Made by a program: the position numbers and the translations under genes | Source: Chrysopilus asiliformis | Taxonomy: Eukaryota; Arthropoda; Insecta; Diptera; Rhagionidae | DNA length: 64,000 nucleotides | Assembly (NCBI GenBank): GCA_964034945.1 | Contig: OZ035961.1 | Coordinates: 25,244,161-25,308,160, forward strand | Reading direction: 5' to 3' | Notes under the pieces: model-generated | What the model saw: the letters and a program-made list of their open reading frames with translations, nothing else | Database searches by the model: none | Told to the model about the DNA's origin: nothing | Shown: positions 11,783 through 23,358 of the stretch, one piece after another | Numbering within the stretch: position 1 is the stretch's first letter | Layout of the letters: each line of letters opens with the position of its first letter

Positions 11783-13274
11783 CTGTAATAGTTTCCACAA
11801 AATTACACTGATATGATCGGTTGAAAGACGAAATTTATTTACTTTGTTTTTAGTTTGTAAAATGTAAAATATCTGATGTGAACAGCACATGACTTTCTTA
11901 TACAAAATCTACATTTCTGCACAATTTATCAGACGAATAAAATATTATTTTGCATGAAAATATGAATTTTTACTGTACAAACTCTAAAATATCACGATAA
12001 CGGTAAAAGATATCAAATTACGGTGAAAGGCAAAAATATAGAAAATTTTAATACGTTTAATTTTGTCATCAACTGTTTTTTTTTTCTTTAAAAAACCCGT
12101 TAGTTTGCAAGCAATATGAAAAAATACATTTTTTTTAACTTTTAATGATAATAAAAAACGGTAAAATATGGCGGATAATGGTAAAGAATAAAATTATGGC
12201 AAACAATATTCTCTTCAATTCATCTCATACATTAAACCACCAAAAACCCGTTATTTTTGAGATAATCGCAAAAAACTGTTTGTTTTTTTAAATAACGGTA
12301 TATCTAGATAACGGCTTTAGATACGGAGTTATAGTTAAATACAAAAATGTGGAAAATTTTATTGTCTCCAACTTTTATTGTACATAAGACTACTGAAAAA
12401 CGCATAGTTTCGGAGTAAATAACAAAAAACGAAATTGCGATTTCTAAAAAGCCGACATATTGGTTACTTCCTGTTAACGGATTTCCACCAAAAGTTGATA
12501 GAATTTTCCCATTCCAGAAGCAAACATGTCCGTAAAAATAGCTCTGGCTGTATTATTTTTTGAGAAATCTTGTACATAGGCTGATTGACAGACAGACTGA
12601 CAGACAGAAAGTCATTTTTATAATAATTTTTATAATTTTTATAATGGTCCAATCAACTTACGAGTGCTCGGCAAATGTTTTTTAGTCAAAATTAGGAGAT
12701 CGAAATTTTTCATGAATACAATATTTATTATACATACTACGAATAAGAAAGTACAAATATCTACTAGAAATAAATTAGTTAAAAGCTTGTATTTAGCTTG
12801 CTTTTTTGATGGAAGTCCGTTAACCGGAAGTAACAAAAATGACGGCTTTTTAAAAATCCCAGTTTGGTTTTTTGCGATTTAGTTCAACACTATGGAAAAA
12901 ATTTAAACACAAAAAAATTTCCCACACTTTTGTCTTTGACTTAAACTCGGTATCTCAAACCATTATTGAGATATACCGTTATTTCAATAAGTTCAGTTTT
13001 TTGCGATTATCTCGAAAATAATTCCATAATTACATAATTCGATGTCATCATTTAAAATCGCGATTTAATCTCTATTTCGTTGATAACTATGTAATTAGTA
13101 ACAGCCATTATTAGTCAAGAGATACTACGCAGATTACACATTGTCTTTAGTTAGTACATCAATCATTGAGAACATCCCTAAAATTCGATAAGATAATTAA
13201 CATGGCCAACATTCAAATAAATATTAGAAAAACGTTTAGTGTCAAACAGGGATCCAACTGCAGAACTCAACAAA
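11783..13274. other. Spacer with large inverted repeat
   Basis: No coding region supported. Dominated by the diverged inverted repeat 12251-13021 (listed separately) and by AT-rich text with repeated AACGGTAAA/AACGGTATA words. Confidence 0.5.
12251..13021. repeat. Diverged large inverted repeat (foldback element)
   Basis: The left arm (about 12251-12492) contains TTTTTGAGATAATCGCAAAA, AATAACGGTATATCT and AAAAAGCCGACA..GGTTACTTCC..TTAACGGA. The reverse complement of the right arm (about 12812-13021) gives TTTCGAGATAATCGCAAAAA, AATAACGGTATATCT and AAAAAGCCGTCA..GTTACTTCC..TTAACGGA. The arms look roughly three-quarters identical by eye. The centre has short AGACTGACAGACAG tracts. No ORF of note. 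Confidence 0.6.
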
Positions 13275-14510
13275 ATGTATTCTTTTTACATGATATTTTT
13301 CACAAGTAAAATTGATCTAAAGAAAGTATTTTCTTTATTGTTTATAACAAAAAAAATTAGTTTGTTTTCAAGGAATTGTGTTAAGCCAGAGAGTTACAAA
13401 ATGGGGTGAATTTTCGAGCGTAGTACAAATAGTGGGCGGACCCAGTGTTACAATTTGCACTGGAAATGTCATTGACTTTCGACATGTTTTGACGACAGCT
13501 CAATGCTTTGTCAATAATTCAAGTTTCGAATTAATGAATCCATTTTGGTATCGAGTTATTGCTGGTGATATAAATTTGGATCAAAAGACAATGTATGGGA
13601 TAGAACGAAACGTTACTCACATCTATATTCATGATAGATACAATCCTGCAACATTCGAAAACGATATCGCCATTTTAAGAGTAAATTTGTAGTTTCAAAA
13701 TAACGGATGGCAGATTTTTGAAATTTTATTTTATAGATTGATAGATCGTTTCCATTGCCTCATAATACAATTGAACCGGTTTTAATATATGATCGAGTTC
13801 TTTTTACATCAAATCCATGCACTCTTGTCGATTGGATTGCTAATAAACAACAGGAAATTGGGCTTACAATTTATGAACGAAGTGCCTGCCAAACAATGAG
13901 TCGACCGTTTTTAGTTTTTGAAAGCGAATTGTGCGGGTCTTCCAAAGACATTATAGCAAATTCCGAACTTAAATTGGTGAGTATAGAAAATAGTCAAAGA
14001 TATAAGTTTTTTTTTAAGAAATCTGGAATATTTTGCAAAATCCTCTTTTTAAAGTTTGTAATACAGTTTTTCAATGGTCACACTTTTCAAAAAATATAAA
14101 GAAATTACAATCATCTAAAAAAGTTATATCCTGTTGCGTAATTATAAAGTTCTGGATCCTGTGCAGATTTCAAATCTTTCAAGATTTAAAATCTTTTAAG
14201 AACCAAAAATTTTAAGTAATTTTTAACTGACCGTGAAGGGAGAGGATATACAAATTTTGTAGTTACGACAACCGAATTTTAAAACCCCCTGTTATTTTTT
14301 TTTATTTTTTAGAATCTTGGAGCGAGTCTTTACTGCAATGGGAGACTATCAGGATTATTAATACATCAAGGAATAAATGGTATTATAAACCGAAGTCACC
14401 TAATTTTAACACAACCGAGGTTCTTTGGACAATGGATCAATCGTCAACTTTTGCGTTTCGACAATCCAAATCGCATGGCGACGCCCATATTTATTAAACC
14501 GACAAATTAA
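13275..14510 (+). CDS. Serine protease homologue (SPH-4), the only full copy
   Basis: Exons 13275-13305, 13373-13680, 13737-13976 and 14313-14510 give 258 codons. The short first exon (MYSFYMIFFT) supplies a plausible but weak signal sequence. Exon 2 carries NVIDFRHVLTTAQCF where active enzymes have LTAAHC, so His becomes Gln. The Asp motif FENDIAILRV is intact. Exon 4 begins NLGASLYCNGRLSGLL in place of GDSGGPLxCNG, so the catalytic Ser is lost. It is therefore a pseudoprotease. From inside exon 2 (13521) onward the gene lies within the tandem-repeat unit, and its 3' part is repeated at 17945 and 22369. AATAAA at 14644 may serve polyadenylation. Confidence 0.72.
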
Positions 14511-15630
14511 ATAGATTTTATCTTGCCTTTAAAATTGCTGAATGATATATTTTAATGTGATAAATTTGTGAAATCTATAAAAAAAAATTGATCGACCGGA
14601 CATAGTACACTGTTTTAAATTTATTTTTGACCATGTGGTGTCTAATAAATACGTGACGCTAATTAGGAGAACCAACATACCCAATTTCTCGTGCAAACCC
14701 GACATGCAAAAAGCACTTTTTTAATTATAGACTCTTAGGGCGTGTGCGAAATTCTCTAATTGCATGCTAATTGCCGTTCTAACTCCAGTTTTTATTGAAA
14801 AGTTTTTAATTCGGTGCCATTGCCTTGCGAAACGATTACTGGAATTTCGAGCTAAATTCTTGACGTGAGAATTAGACTGGAGTTGAGTTCAAACTGAAAA
14901 GTTTCTTAAATTTTATTTTGGATGGAGCGGAATGGACGCCTAAAACAAAATAAGTGATGAACCGATGGCGGTTATATTATTTTCCAATTTAAATACATAG
15001 ATTAGCAACTTCGAAAAAATGCTAAATAAAAACGTTTTGCACCAGCCCTTAAAAACGGGTTTTCTTTGAACAAAAAATTGTCTAGGGCAATTTTTAGATA
15101 CACAAATTGAAAAAGTGAACAAGCAAAGAACACAAAATTTTTTATTTTAGCAGTTTTTCCAATATTCAAAAATCAAAAAACCAATGAAAATTTCCTGCAA
15201 ACTGGCCACACCAAAGTTTCCACAGCATTGCCAGTTGAGGAAATCTAGGGAAATAAAAATTTTTTTATCAAAAACTATTTGCTGCTGACTTTTCCAACGC
15301 AGTTGAAGGAAATTAGGATTGTCGTTACAAGTGTTATCAAAAAGTAAGAAAAAAATGTAGATGGTTGGAGTAATTAAAAAAAGTTTAATAAAATTTCCCA
15401 GAATTCATATACTCTTGCAACACTGTTTTTAAGCCCAAATGTCAAAGTTATCATATTGTTTTCATAGAAAATGTTATTAAAACCGTAAGTCCCCGGATTT
15501 TTGAAACTTTCTATTGTATCCATCTTATCTCTCCAATAAGAAGGTTTAAAGAATTAATCTGCTATCGATTTACAGAGTCCATTTTATGATATCAAGTTCA
15601 GTGAACCGAGTTTTCCAATAATTCATTAAC
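14511..15630 (+). promoter_or_regulatory. Intergenic / Dicer-1 5' flank (copy 1; repeated at 18935-20054 and 23359-24478)
   Basis: About 1.1 kb between the SPH-4 stop and the Dicer-1 ATG. It must hold the SPH-4 3' end (AATAAA at 14644) and, by position, the Dicer-1 promoter and 5' UTR. No core promoter motif can be assigned with confidence. The same sequence occurs three times, so each Dicer-1 5' copy carries this whole flank. Confidence 0.5.
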
Positions 15631-17945
15631 ATGGCGCATTATTCACTGACATGGTCAGACAATCTTCATACCACGGCATTTACCCCTCGAGACTATCAAG
15701 TGGAGCTCCTTGCCAGTGCTCGTGAAGATAACATCATTGTCTGTCTGAGCCACGAATCCTCCAAGGAGTTTATTGCACTGAAATTGCTGCAAGAGTTTGC
15801 CCATCAGATTCGGCGAAACGGAAGCCACAAGTGCTCGTTGTACCTGGCCGAAGATGGAGATTCTGCCTACAATCTCATTCACTACCTCACCGATCTCAAG
15901 GTGTTCAACGCCAATCAGACAAACGCACAAAGTCCTGATGTAAAGAAGATAATCAACGAGAATGACGTGATTATATTGAGTCCCGGTATATTGTATCCAG
16001 CTCTGATCGATGGCTATCTCTGCCTGAGCGACGTTAATTTGATAATTATCGAGAAATGCCACGAGAACAATACGGAATTTCATAATTTGATCGAGATCTT
16101 CCAAGAGTTCTACAATGGCTGTCAGAAAAAACCCAAGATTCTTGGATTCGCCGGACCAATTCACAGTGCAGACTGCGAACCAGAGTACATTCAAGACCGC
16201 GTGAAATTCTTGGAAACGTTGATAGATTCACGAACTGAAACTGCAAGTGATATCGTTACCGTGTTGAGGTAAGTGTGATTACATGAAAATTTGATGAGTT
16301 TATGAGGAAATCTTGTGGTTATTTTCTTGTAGATATTGCACAAAACCAGTAGAATACATTGTCGAGTGCGCACCACCATCACGAACGGAATTGACAAATT
16401 TCTTACAGGAGTTAGTGCTCACACGAGTTGCTTTTATCAATGAACATCGCTACGATCCATCGGAAATATACAGCGATGAATTTATGGAGGAGCTTATAGG
16501 TGCGTTTTTTCTTTGCTATGAATTTTTCAATATTCTCATTCCAAAAAACGGGGTTATAGGTTGATTTTTATACTCTATATGAGAAGTATATTAGATTTAG
16601 TACACCATTTATGTCGAACCAATCGTCGGACACAAAAATGAACTACACCAGAGTGTTTGGGATGACAACTTCTACATGTCCATCCGTCTCCTGAAAGAAT
16701 TGAAAAGCGGGCAAAATCGCACCATTTCTTCCCCCCTCCCCCATACAAATGAAACAGTTTTTTTTCCAATTTTCTCGAAAACGGCTAGTCTTATCGAAAA
16801 ATGTATAAACACAAAATGTGTTTAAAATAAGGTTTTACATACATATTAAATAGTTGGATCACTCCTCCCCTCTCACATACAAATAGAATACTTTTTTCGT
16901 GTTTTCTCGAAAACGGTGCCTCGTATCGAAAAATTTATCAAGACGAAATGTATTTAGAATATGATTTTACATAACCGTTCTATACATCAAAATGTAATCG
17001 GACCACTCCTTTCCCCCTCTCCCATACAAATAGATTTTTTAATAAAAATTTTGTCTGTCATCGTACAGAGTTTTTGACGATTGGTCCCTGGCAATTGTGG
17101 CTTTTCTTATGTTTTCCATGGGAAAATCAATCCGGAGATTTAAACAACAAAAACTCTTTTCCTATGTCTAAGACGCAAAAACTTTGTTTCAACATAAATT
17201 AACCTCTCACTATCATTTCAGCTATTCCCGATCCGAAAAAATAACCACTTGACTTTCTTAAGAACTTCCTGATGATTCTCAGCGAAATGGGTCCGTGGTG
17301 TGCAGATCGAGCTGCCCTAAATCTCCTGATGCAAATAGAAAAGCAAAAAGTCAAGACTCCCTACGAAAGGCACTTCCTTTTACTGTGCTTAATTTCAACA
17401 ACATTCGTTCAAGTTCGATCGTACTGCGAATTTGTATTCCAAAAATCTGGCAGCGAAAAGGAAAACGTAGAAAAATACTCTACTCCAAAGGTGTTGCGTT
17501 TGCTGGAAACTTTGCGACTGCTGGAAACTTTGCGACTATTTAAACCAGAAGAATCGAAAACGATGCAAAAGCCGGCCATTGAGAACAGTTCCCTAAAAAG
17601 TTTTGCTGAGGAAGTTGACTCGTTGGACTTTCAAATTCTGCAAATCAACATTGAAAACACAATAAAAACAATCGAGAGCGAAAATTCGAATAGCGACCAC
17701 AATTTAGCCCAACTAGAAGCTATTGTTAATGGAATTAAAGAATCAGATTCAACATTACAAGAACCACAGGTTGCCGAAAAAACTCCCACAGAGAGCGGTT
17801 CCCCAAAAATTGAAATAGCAGATTCCGTTTCAACGACGACTTCCAAATATGGAGTGGGGATCAGGCACCGTCACAAGCGAAAATACAACACGGGTGGGCC
17901 CAGAAATAAACACAACTACCACAATGATTGGTCCAACGATCCTGA
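15631..17945 (+). pseudogene. Dcr-1: Dicer-1 5' fragment, copy 1 (truncated)
   Basis: Exons 15631-16268 and 16333-16499 encode the same N-terminal helicase-like region as the intact gene ([37 protein letters not shown]). Exon 3 starts at 17222 but has a TAA at 17242-17244 where the intact copy has GAA (Glu). The predicted product is therefore 275 residues ending IPDPKK. The frame is open again afterwards until the junction at 17945, where Dicer-1 sequence runs into SPH sequence and stops (..DPEVSN). It also has an extra 18-bp unit (LLETLR twice) and a few substitutions versus copy 3. Splice sites of exons 1 and 2 are intact. Whether it is transcribed is unknown. Confidence 0.9.
16560..17110. 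repeat. Family B repeat in Dicer-1 intron 2 (also at 20984-21534 and 25408-25958)
   Basis: Begins near TATACTCTATATGAGAAGTA and ends near CAATTGTGGCTTTTCTTATG. Inside are two to three subrepeats with TTTTCTCGAAAACGG and ATGATTTTACATAACCG, as at 4610-5050. It enlarges intron 2 of Dicer-1 to 722 bp. Confidence 0.6.
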
Positions 17946-18934
17946 AGTTTCGAATTAATGAATCCATTTTGGTATCGAGTTATTGCTGGTGATATAAATT
18001 TGGATCAAAAGACAATGTATGGGATAGAACGAAACGTTACTCACATCTATATTCATGATAGATACAATCCTGCAACATTCGAAAACGATATCGCCATTTT
18101 AAGAGTAAATTTGTAGTTTCAAAATAACGGATGGCAGATTTTTGAAATTTTATTTTATAGATTGATAGATCGTTTCCATTGCCTCATAATACAATTGAAC
18201 CGGTTTTAATATATGATCGAGTTCTTTTTACATCAAATCCATGCACTCTTGTCGATTGGATTGCTAATAAACAACAGGAAATTGGGCTTACAATTTATGA
18301 ACGAAGTGCCTGCCAAACAATGAGTCGACCGTTTTTAGTTTTTGAAAGCGAATTGTGCGGGTCTTCCAAAGACATTATAGCAAATTCCGAACTTAAATTG
18401 GTGAGTATAGAAAATAGTCAAAGATATAAGTTTTTTTTTAAGAAATCTGGAATATTTTGCAAAATCCTCTTTTTAAAGTTTGTAATACAGTTTTTCAATG
18501 GTCACACTTTTCAAAAAATATAAAGAAATTACAATCATCTAAAAAAGTTATATCCTGTTGCGTAATTATAAAGTTCTGGATCCTGTGCAGATTTCAAATC
18601 TTTCAAGATTTAAAATCTTTTAAGAACCAAAAATTTTAAGTAATTTTTAACTGACCGTGAAGGGAGAGGATATACAAATTTTGTAGTTACGACAACCGAA
18701 TTTTAAAACCCCCTGTTATTTTTTTTTATTTTTTAGAATCTTGGAGCGAGTCTTTACTGCAATGGGAGACTATCAGGATTATTAATACATCAAGGAATAA
18801 ATGGTATTATAAACCGAAGTCACCTAATTTTAACACAACCGAGGTTCTTTGGACAATGGATCAATCGTCAACTTTTGCGTTTCGACAATCCAAATCGCAT
18901 GGCGACGCCCATATTTATTAAACCGACAAATTAA
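17945..18934 (+). pseudogene. SPH-4 3' fragment, copy 2
   Basis: Carries the rest of exon 2 (17945-18104), exon 3 (18161-18400) and exon 4 (18737-18934), identical by eye to the full gene. It lacks the signal-peptide exon, the His region and the promoter; Dicer-1 exon 3 sequence sits directly upstream instead. It cannot make a secreted protein by itself. Confidence 0.9.
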
Positions 18935-21900
18935 ATAGATTTTATCTTGCCTTTAAAATTGCTGAATGATATATTTTAATGTGATAAATTTGTGAAATCT
19001 ATAAAAAAAAATTGATCGACCGGACATAGTACACTGTTTTAAATTTATTTTTGACCATGTGGTGTCTAATAAATACGTGACGCTAATTAGGAGAACCAAC
19101 ATACCCAATTTCTCGTGCAAACCCGACATGCAAAAAGCACTTTTTTAATTATAGACTCTTAGGGCGTGTGCGAAATTCTCTAATTGCATGCTAATTGCCG
19201 TTCTAACTCCAGTTTTTATTGAAAAGTTTTTAATTCGGTGCCATTGCCTTGCGAAACGATTACTGGAATTTCGAGCTAAATTCTTGACGTGAGAATTAGA
19301 CTGGAGTTGAGTTCAAACTGAAAAGTTTCTTAAATTTTATTTTGGATGGAGCGGAATGGACGCCTAAAACAAAATAAGTGATGAACCGATGGCGGTTATA
19401 TTATTTTCCAATTTAAATACATAGATTAGCAACTTCGAAAAAATGCTAAATAAAAACGTTTTGCACCAGCCCTTAAAAACGGGTTTTCTTTGAACAAAAA
19501 ATTGTCTAGGGCAATTTTTAGATACACAAATTGAAAAAGTGAACAAGCAAAGAACACAAAATTTTTTATTTTAGCAGTTTTTCCAATATTCAAAAATCAA
19601 AAAACCAATGAAAATTTCCTGCAAACTGGCCACACCAAAGTTTCCACAGCATTGCCAGTTGAGGAAATCTAGGGAAATAAAAATTTTTTTATCAAAAACT
19701 ATTTGCTGCTGACTTTTCCAACGCAGTTGAAGGAAATTAGGATTGTCGTTACAAGTGTTATCAAAAAGTAAGAAAAAAATGTAGATGGTTGGAGTAATTA
19801 AAAAAAGTTTAATAAAATTTCCCAGAATTCATATACTCTTGCAACACTGTTTTTAAGCCCAAATGTCAAAGTTATCATATTGTTTTCATAGAAAATGTTA
19901 TTAAAACCGTAAGTCCCCGGATTTTTGAAACTTTCTATTGTATCCATCTTATCTCTCCAATAAGAAGGTTTAAAGAATTAATCTGCTATCGATTTACAGA
20001 GTCCATTTTATGATATCAAGTTCAGTGAACCGAGTTTTCCAATAATTCATGAACATGGCGCATTATTCACTGACATGGTCAGACAATCTTCATACCACGG
20101 CATTTACCCCTCGAGACTATCAAGTGGAGCTCCTTGCCAGTGCTCGTGAAGATAACATCATTGTCTGTCTGAGCCACGAATCCTCCAAGGAGTTTATTGC
20201 ACTGAAATTGCTGCAAGAGTTTGCCCATCAGATTCGGCGAAACGGAAGCCACAAGTGCTCGTTGTACCTGGCCGAAGATGGAGATTCTGCCTACAATCTC
20301 ATTCACTACCTCACCGATCTCAAGGTGTTCAACGCCAATCAGACAAACGCACAAAGTCCTGATGTAAAGAAGATAATCAACGAGAATGACGTGATTATAT
20401 TGAGTCCCGGTATATTGTATCCAGCTCTGATCGATGGCTATCTCTGCCTGAGCGACGTTAATTTGATAATTATCGAGAAATGCCACGAGAACAATACGGA
20501 ATTTCATAATTTGATCGAGATCTTCCAAGAGTTCTACAATGGCTGTCAGAAAAAACCCAAGATTCTTGGATTCGCCGGACCAATTCACAGTGCAGACTGC
20601 GAACCAGAGTACATTCAAGACCGCGTGAAATTCTTGGAAACGTTGATAGATTCACGAACTGAAACTGCAAGTGATATCGTTACCGTGTTGAGGTAAGTGT
20701 GATTACATGAAAATTTGATGAGTTTATGAGGAAATCTTGTGGTTATTTTCTTGTAGATATTGCACAAAACCAGTAGAATACATTGTCGAGTGCGCACCAC
20801 CATCACGAACGGAATTGACAAATTTCTTACAGGAGTTAGTGCTCACACGAGTTGCTTTTATCAATGAACATCGCTACGATCCATCGGAAATATACAGCGA
20901 TGAATTTATGGAGGAGCTTATAGGTGCGTTTTTTCTTTGCTATGAATTTTTCAATATTCTCATTCCAAAAAACGGGGTTATAGGTTGATTTTTATACTCT
21001 ATATGAGAAGTATATTAGATTTAGTACACCATTTATGTCGAACCAATCGTCGGACACAAAAATGAACTACACCAGAGTGTTTGGGATGACAACTTCTACA
21101 TGTCCATCCGTCTCCTGAAAGAATTGAAAAGCGGGCAAAATCGCACCATTTCTTCCCCCCTCCCCCATACAAATGAAACAGTTTTTTTTCCAATTTTCTC
21201 GAAAACGGCTAGTCTTATCGAAAAATGTATAAACACAAAATGTGTTTAAAATAAGGTTTTACATACATATTAAATAGTTGGATCACTCCTCCCCTCTCAC
21301 ATACAAATAGAATACTTTTTTCGTGTTTTCTCGAAAACGGTGCCTCGTATCGAAAAATTTATCAAGACGAAATGTATTTAGAATATGATTTTACATAACC
21401 GTTCTATACATCAAAATGTAATCGGACCACTCCTTTCCCCCTCTCCCATACAAATAGATTTTTTAATAAAAATTTTGTCTGTCATCGTACAGAGTTTTTG
21501 ACGATTGGTCCCTGGCAATTGTGGCTTTTCTTATGTTTTCCATGGGAAAATCAATCCGGAGATTTAAACAACAAAAACTCTTTTCCTATGTCTAAGACGC
21601 AAAAACTTTGTTTCAACATAAATTAACCTCTCACTATCATTTCAGCTATTCCCGATCCGAAAAAATAACCACTTGACTTTCTTAAGAACTTCCTGATGAT
21701 TCTCAGCGAAATGGGTCCGTGGTGTGCAGATCGAGCTGCCCTAAATCTCCTGATGCAAATAGAAAAGCAAAAAGTCAAGACTCCCTACGAAAGGCACTTC
21801 CTTTTACTGTGCTTAATTTCAACAACATTCGTTCAAGTTCGATCGTACTGCGAATTTGTATTCCAAAAATCTGGCAGCGAAAAGGAAAACGTAGAAAAAT

Positions 21901-22368
21901 ACTCTACTCCAAAGGTGTTGCGTTTGCTGGAAACTTTGCGACTGCTGGAAACTTTGCGACTATTTAAACCAGAAGAATCGAAAACGATGCAAAAGCCGGC
22001 CATTGAGAACAGTTCCCTAAAAAGTTTTGCTGAGGAAGTTGACTCGTTGGACTTTCAAATTCTGCAAATCAACATTGAAAACACAATAAAAACAATCGAG
22101 AGCGAAAATTCGAATAGCGACCACAATTTAGCCCAACTAGAAGCTATTGTTAATGGAATTAAAGAATCAGATTCAACATTACAAGAACCACAGGTTGCCG
22201 AAAAAACTCCCACAGAGAGCGGTTCCCCAAAAATTGAAATAGCAGATTCCGTTTCAACGACGACTTCCAAATATGGAGTGGGGATCAGGCACCGTCACAA
22301 GCGAAAATACAACACGGGTGGGCCCAGAAATAAACACAACTACCACAATGATTGGTCCAACGATCCTG
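17945..22368 (+). repeat. Tandem repeat unit, copy 2 (4424 bp)
   Basis: Same content as copy 1. It shares copy 1's nonsense codon (21666-21668), the extra 18 bp and the substitutions near its 3' end. The single difference found from both other copies is CATGAAC instead of CATTAAC just before the Dicer-1 start. Confidence 0.93.
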
Positions 22369-22369
22369 A
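20055..22369 (+). pseudogene. Dcr-1: Dicer-1 5' fragment, copy 2 (truncated)
   Basis: Exons 20055-20692 and 20757-20923, then exon 3 from 21646 with the same TAA (21666-21668) as copy 1, then a junction into SPH sequence at 22369. A T-to-G change creates an extra in-frame ATG two codons upstream (20049), adding Met-Asn to the N-terminus. Otherwise as copy 1. The predicted product is an N-terminal helicase-like stub of about 275 residues without PAZ or RNase III domains. Confidence 0.9.
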
Positions 22370-23358
22370 AGTTTCGAATTAATGAATCCATTTTGGTATC
22401 GAGTTATTGCTGGTGATATAAATTTGGATCAAAAGACAATGTATGGGATAGAACGAAACGTTACTCACATCTATATTCATGATAGATACAATCCTGCAAC
22501 ATTCGAAAACGATATCGCCATTTTAAGAGTAAATTTGTAGTTTCAAAATAACGGATGGCAGATTTTTGAAATTTTATTTTATAGATTGATAGATCGTTTC
22601 CATTGCCTCATAATACAATTGAACCGGTTTTAATATATGATCGAGTTCTTTTTACATCAAATCCATGCACTCTTGTCGATTGGATTGCTAATAAACAACA
22701 GGAAATTGGGCTTACAATTTATGAACGAAGTGCCTGCCAAACAATGAGTCGACCGTTTTTAGTTTTTGAAAGCGAATTGTGCGGGTCTTCCAAAGACATT
22801 ATAGCAAATTCCGAACTTAAATTGGTGAGTATAGAAAATAGTCAAAGATATAAGTTTTTTTTTAAGAAATCTGGAATATTTTGCAAAATCCTCTTTTTAA
22901 AGTTTGTAATACAGTTTTTCAATGGTCACACTTTTCAAAAAATATAAAGAAATTACAATCATCTAAAAAAGTTATATCCTGTTGCGTAATTATAAAGTTC
23001 TGGATCCTGTGCAGATTTCAAATCTTTCAAGATTTAAAATCTTTTAAGAACCAAAAATTTTAAGTAATTTTTAACTGACCGTGAAGGGAGAGGATATACA
23101 AATTTTGTAGTTACGACAACCGAATTTTAAAACCCCCTGTTATTTTTTTTTATTTTTTAGAATCTTGGAGCGAGTCTTTACTGCAATGGGAGACTATCAG
23201 GATTATTAATACATCAAGGAATAAATGGTATTATAAACCGAAGTCACCTAATTTTAACACAACCGAGGTTCTTTGGACAATGGATCAATCGTCAACTTTT
23301 GCGTTTCGACAATCCAAATCGCATGGCGACGCCCATATTTATTAAACCGACAAATTAA
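22369..23358 (+). pseudogene. SPH-4 3' fragment, copy 3
   Basis: Exon 2 remainder (22369-22528), exon 3 (22585-22824) and exon 4 (23161-23358), identical by eye to SPH-4. Again no first exon and no native promoter. It lies immediately upstream of the functional Dicer-1 5' flank. Confidence 0.9.

Larger units (their letters stand above)
13521..17944 (+). repeat. Tandem repeat unit, copy 1 (4424 bp)
   Basis: Starts inside SPH-4 exon 2 (AAGTTTCGAATTAATG) and ends inside Dicer-1 exon 3 (..GATCCTG), where the next AAGTTTCGAATTAATG begins. The period to copies 2 and 3 is exactly 4424 bp at every landmark checked. Contents: SPH-4 3' exons, intergenic region, Dicer-1 exons 1, 2 and part of 3. By eye it differs from copy 2 at only one position (T/G at about 15628 versus 20052). 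Confidence 0.93.

Noticed and set aside
15655..16194. 179-codon minus-strand ORF opposite Dicer-1 exon 1 (repeated at 20079 and 24503)
   Set aside because: Antisense shadow of a conserved coding exon; no family resemblance.
17272..17958. 228-codon ORF after the stop in Dicer-1 copies 1 and 2 as an independent gene
   Set aside because: It is the continuation of Dicer-1 exon 3 beyond the nonsense codon and ends 14 bp past the junction.
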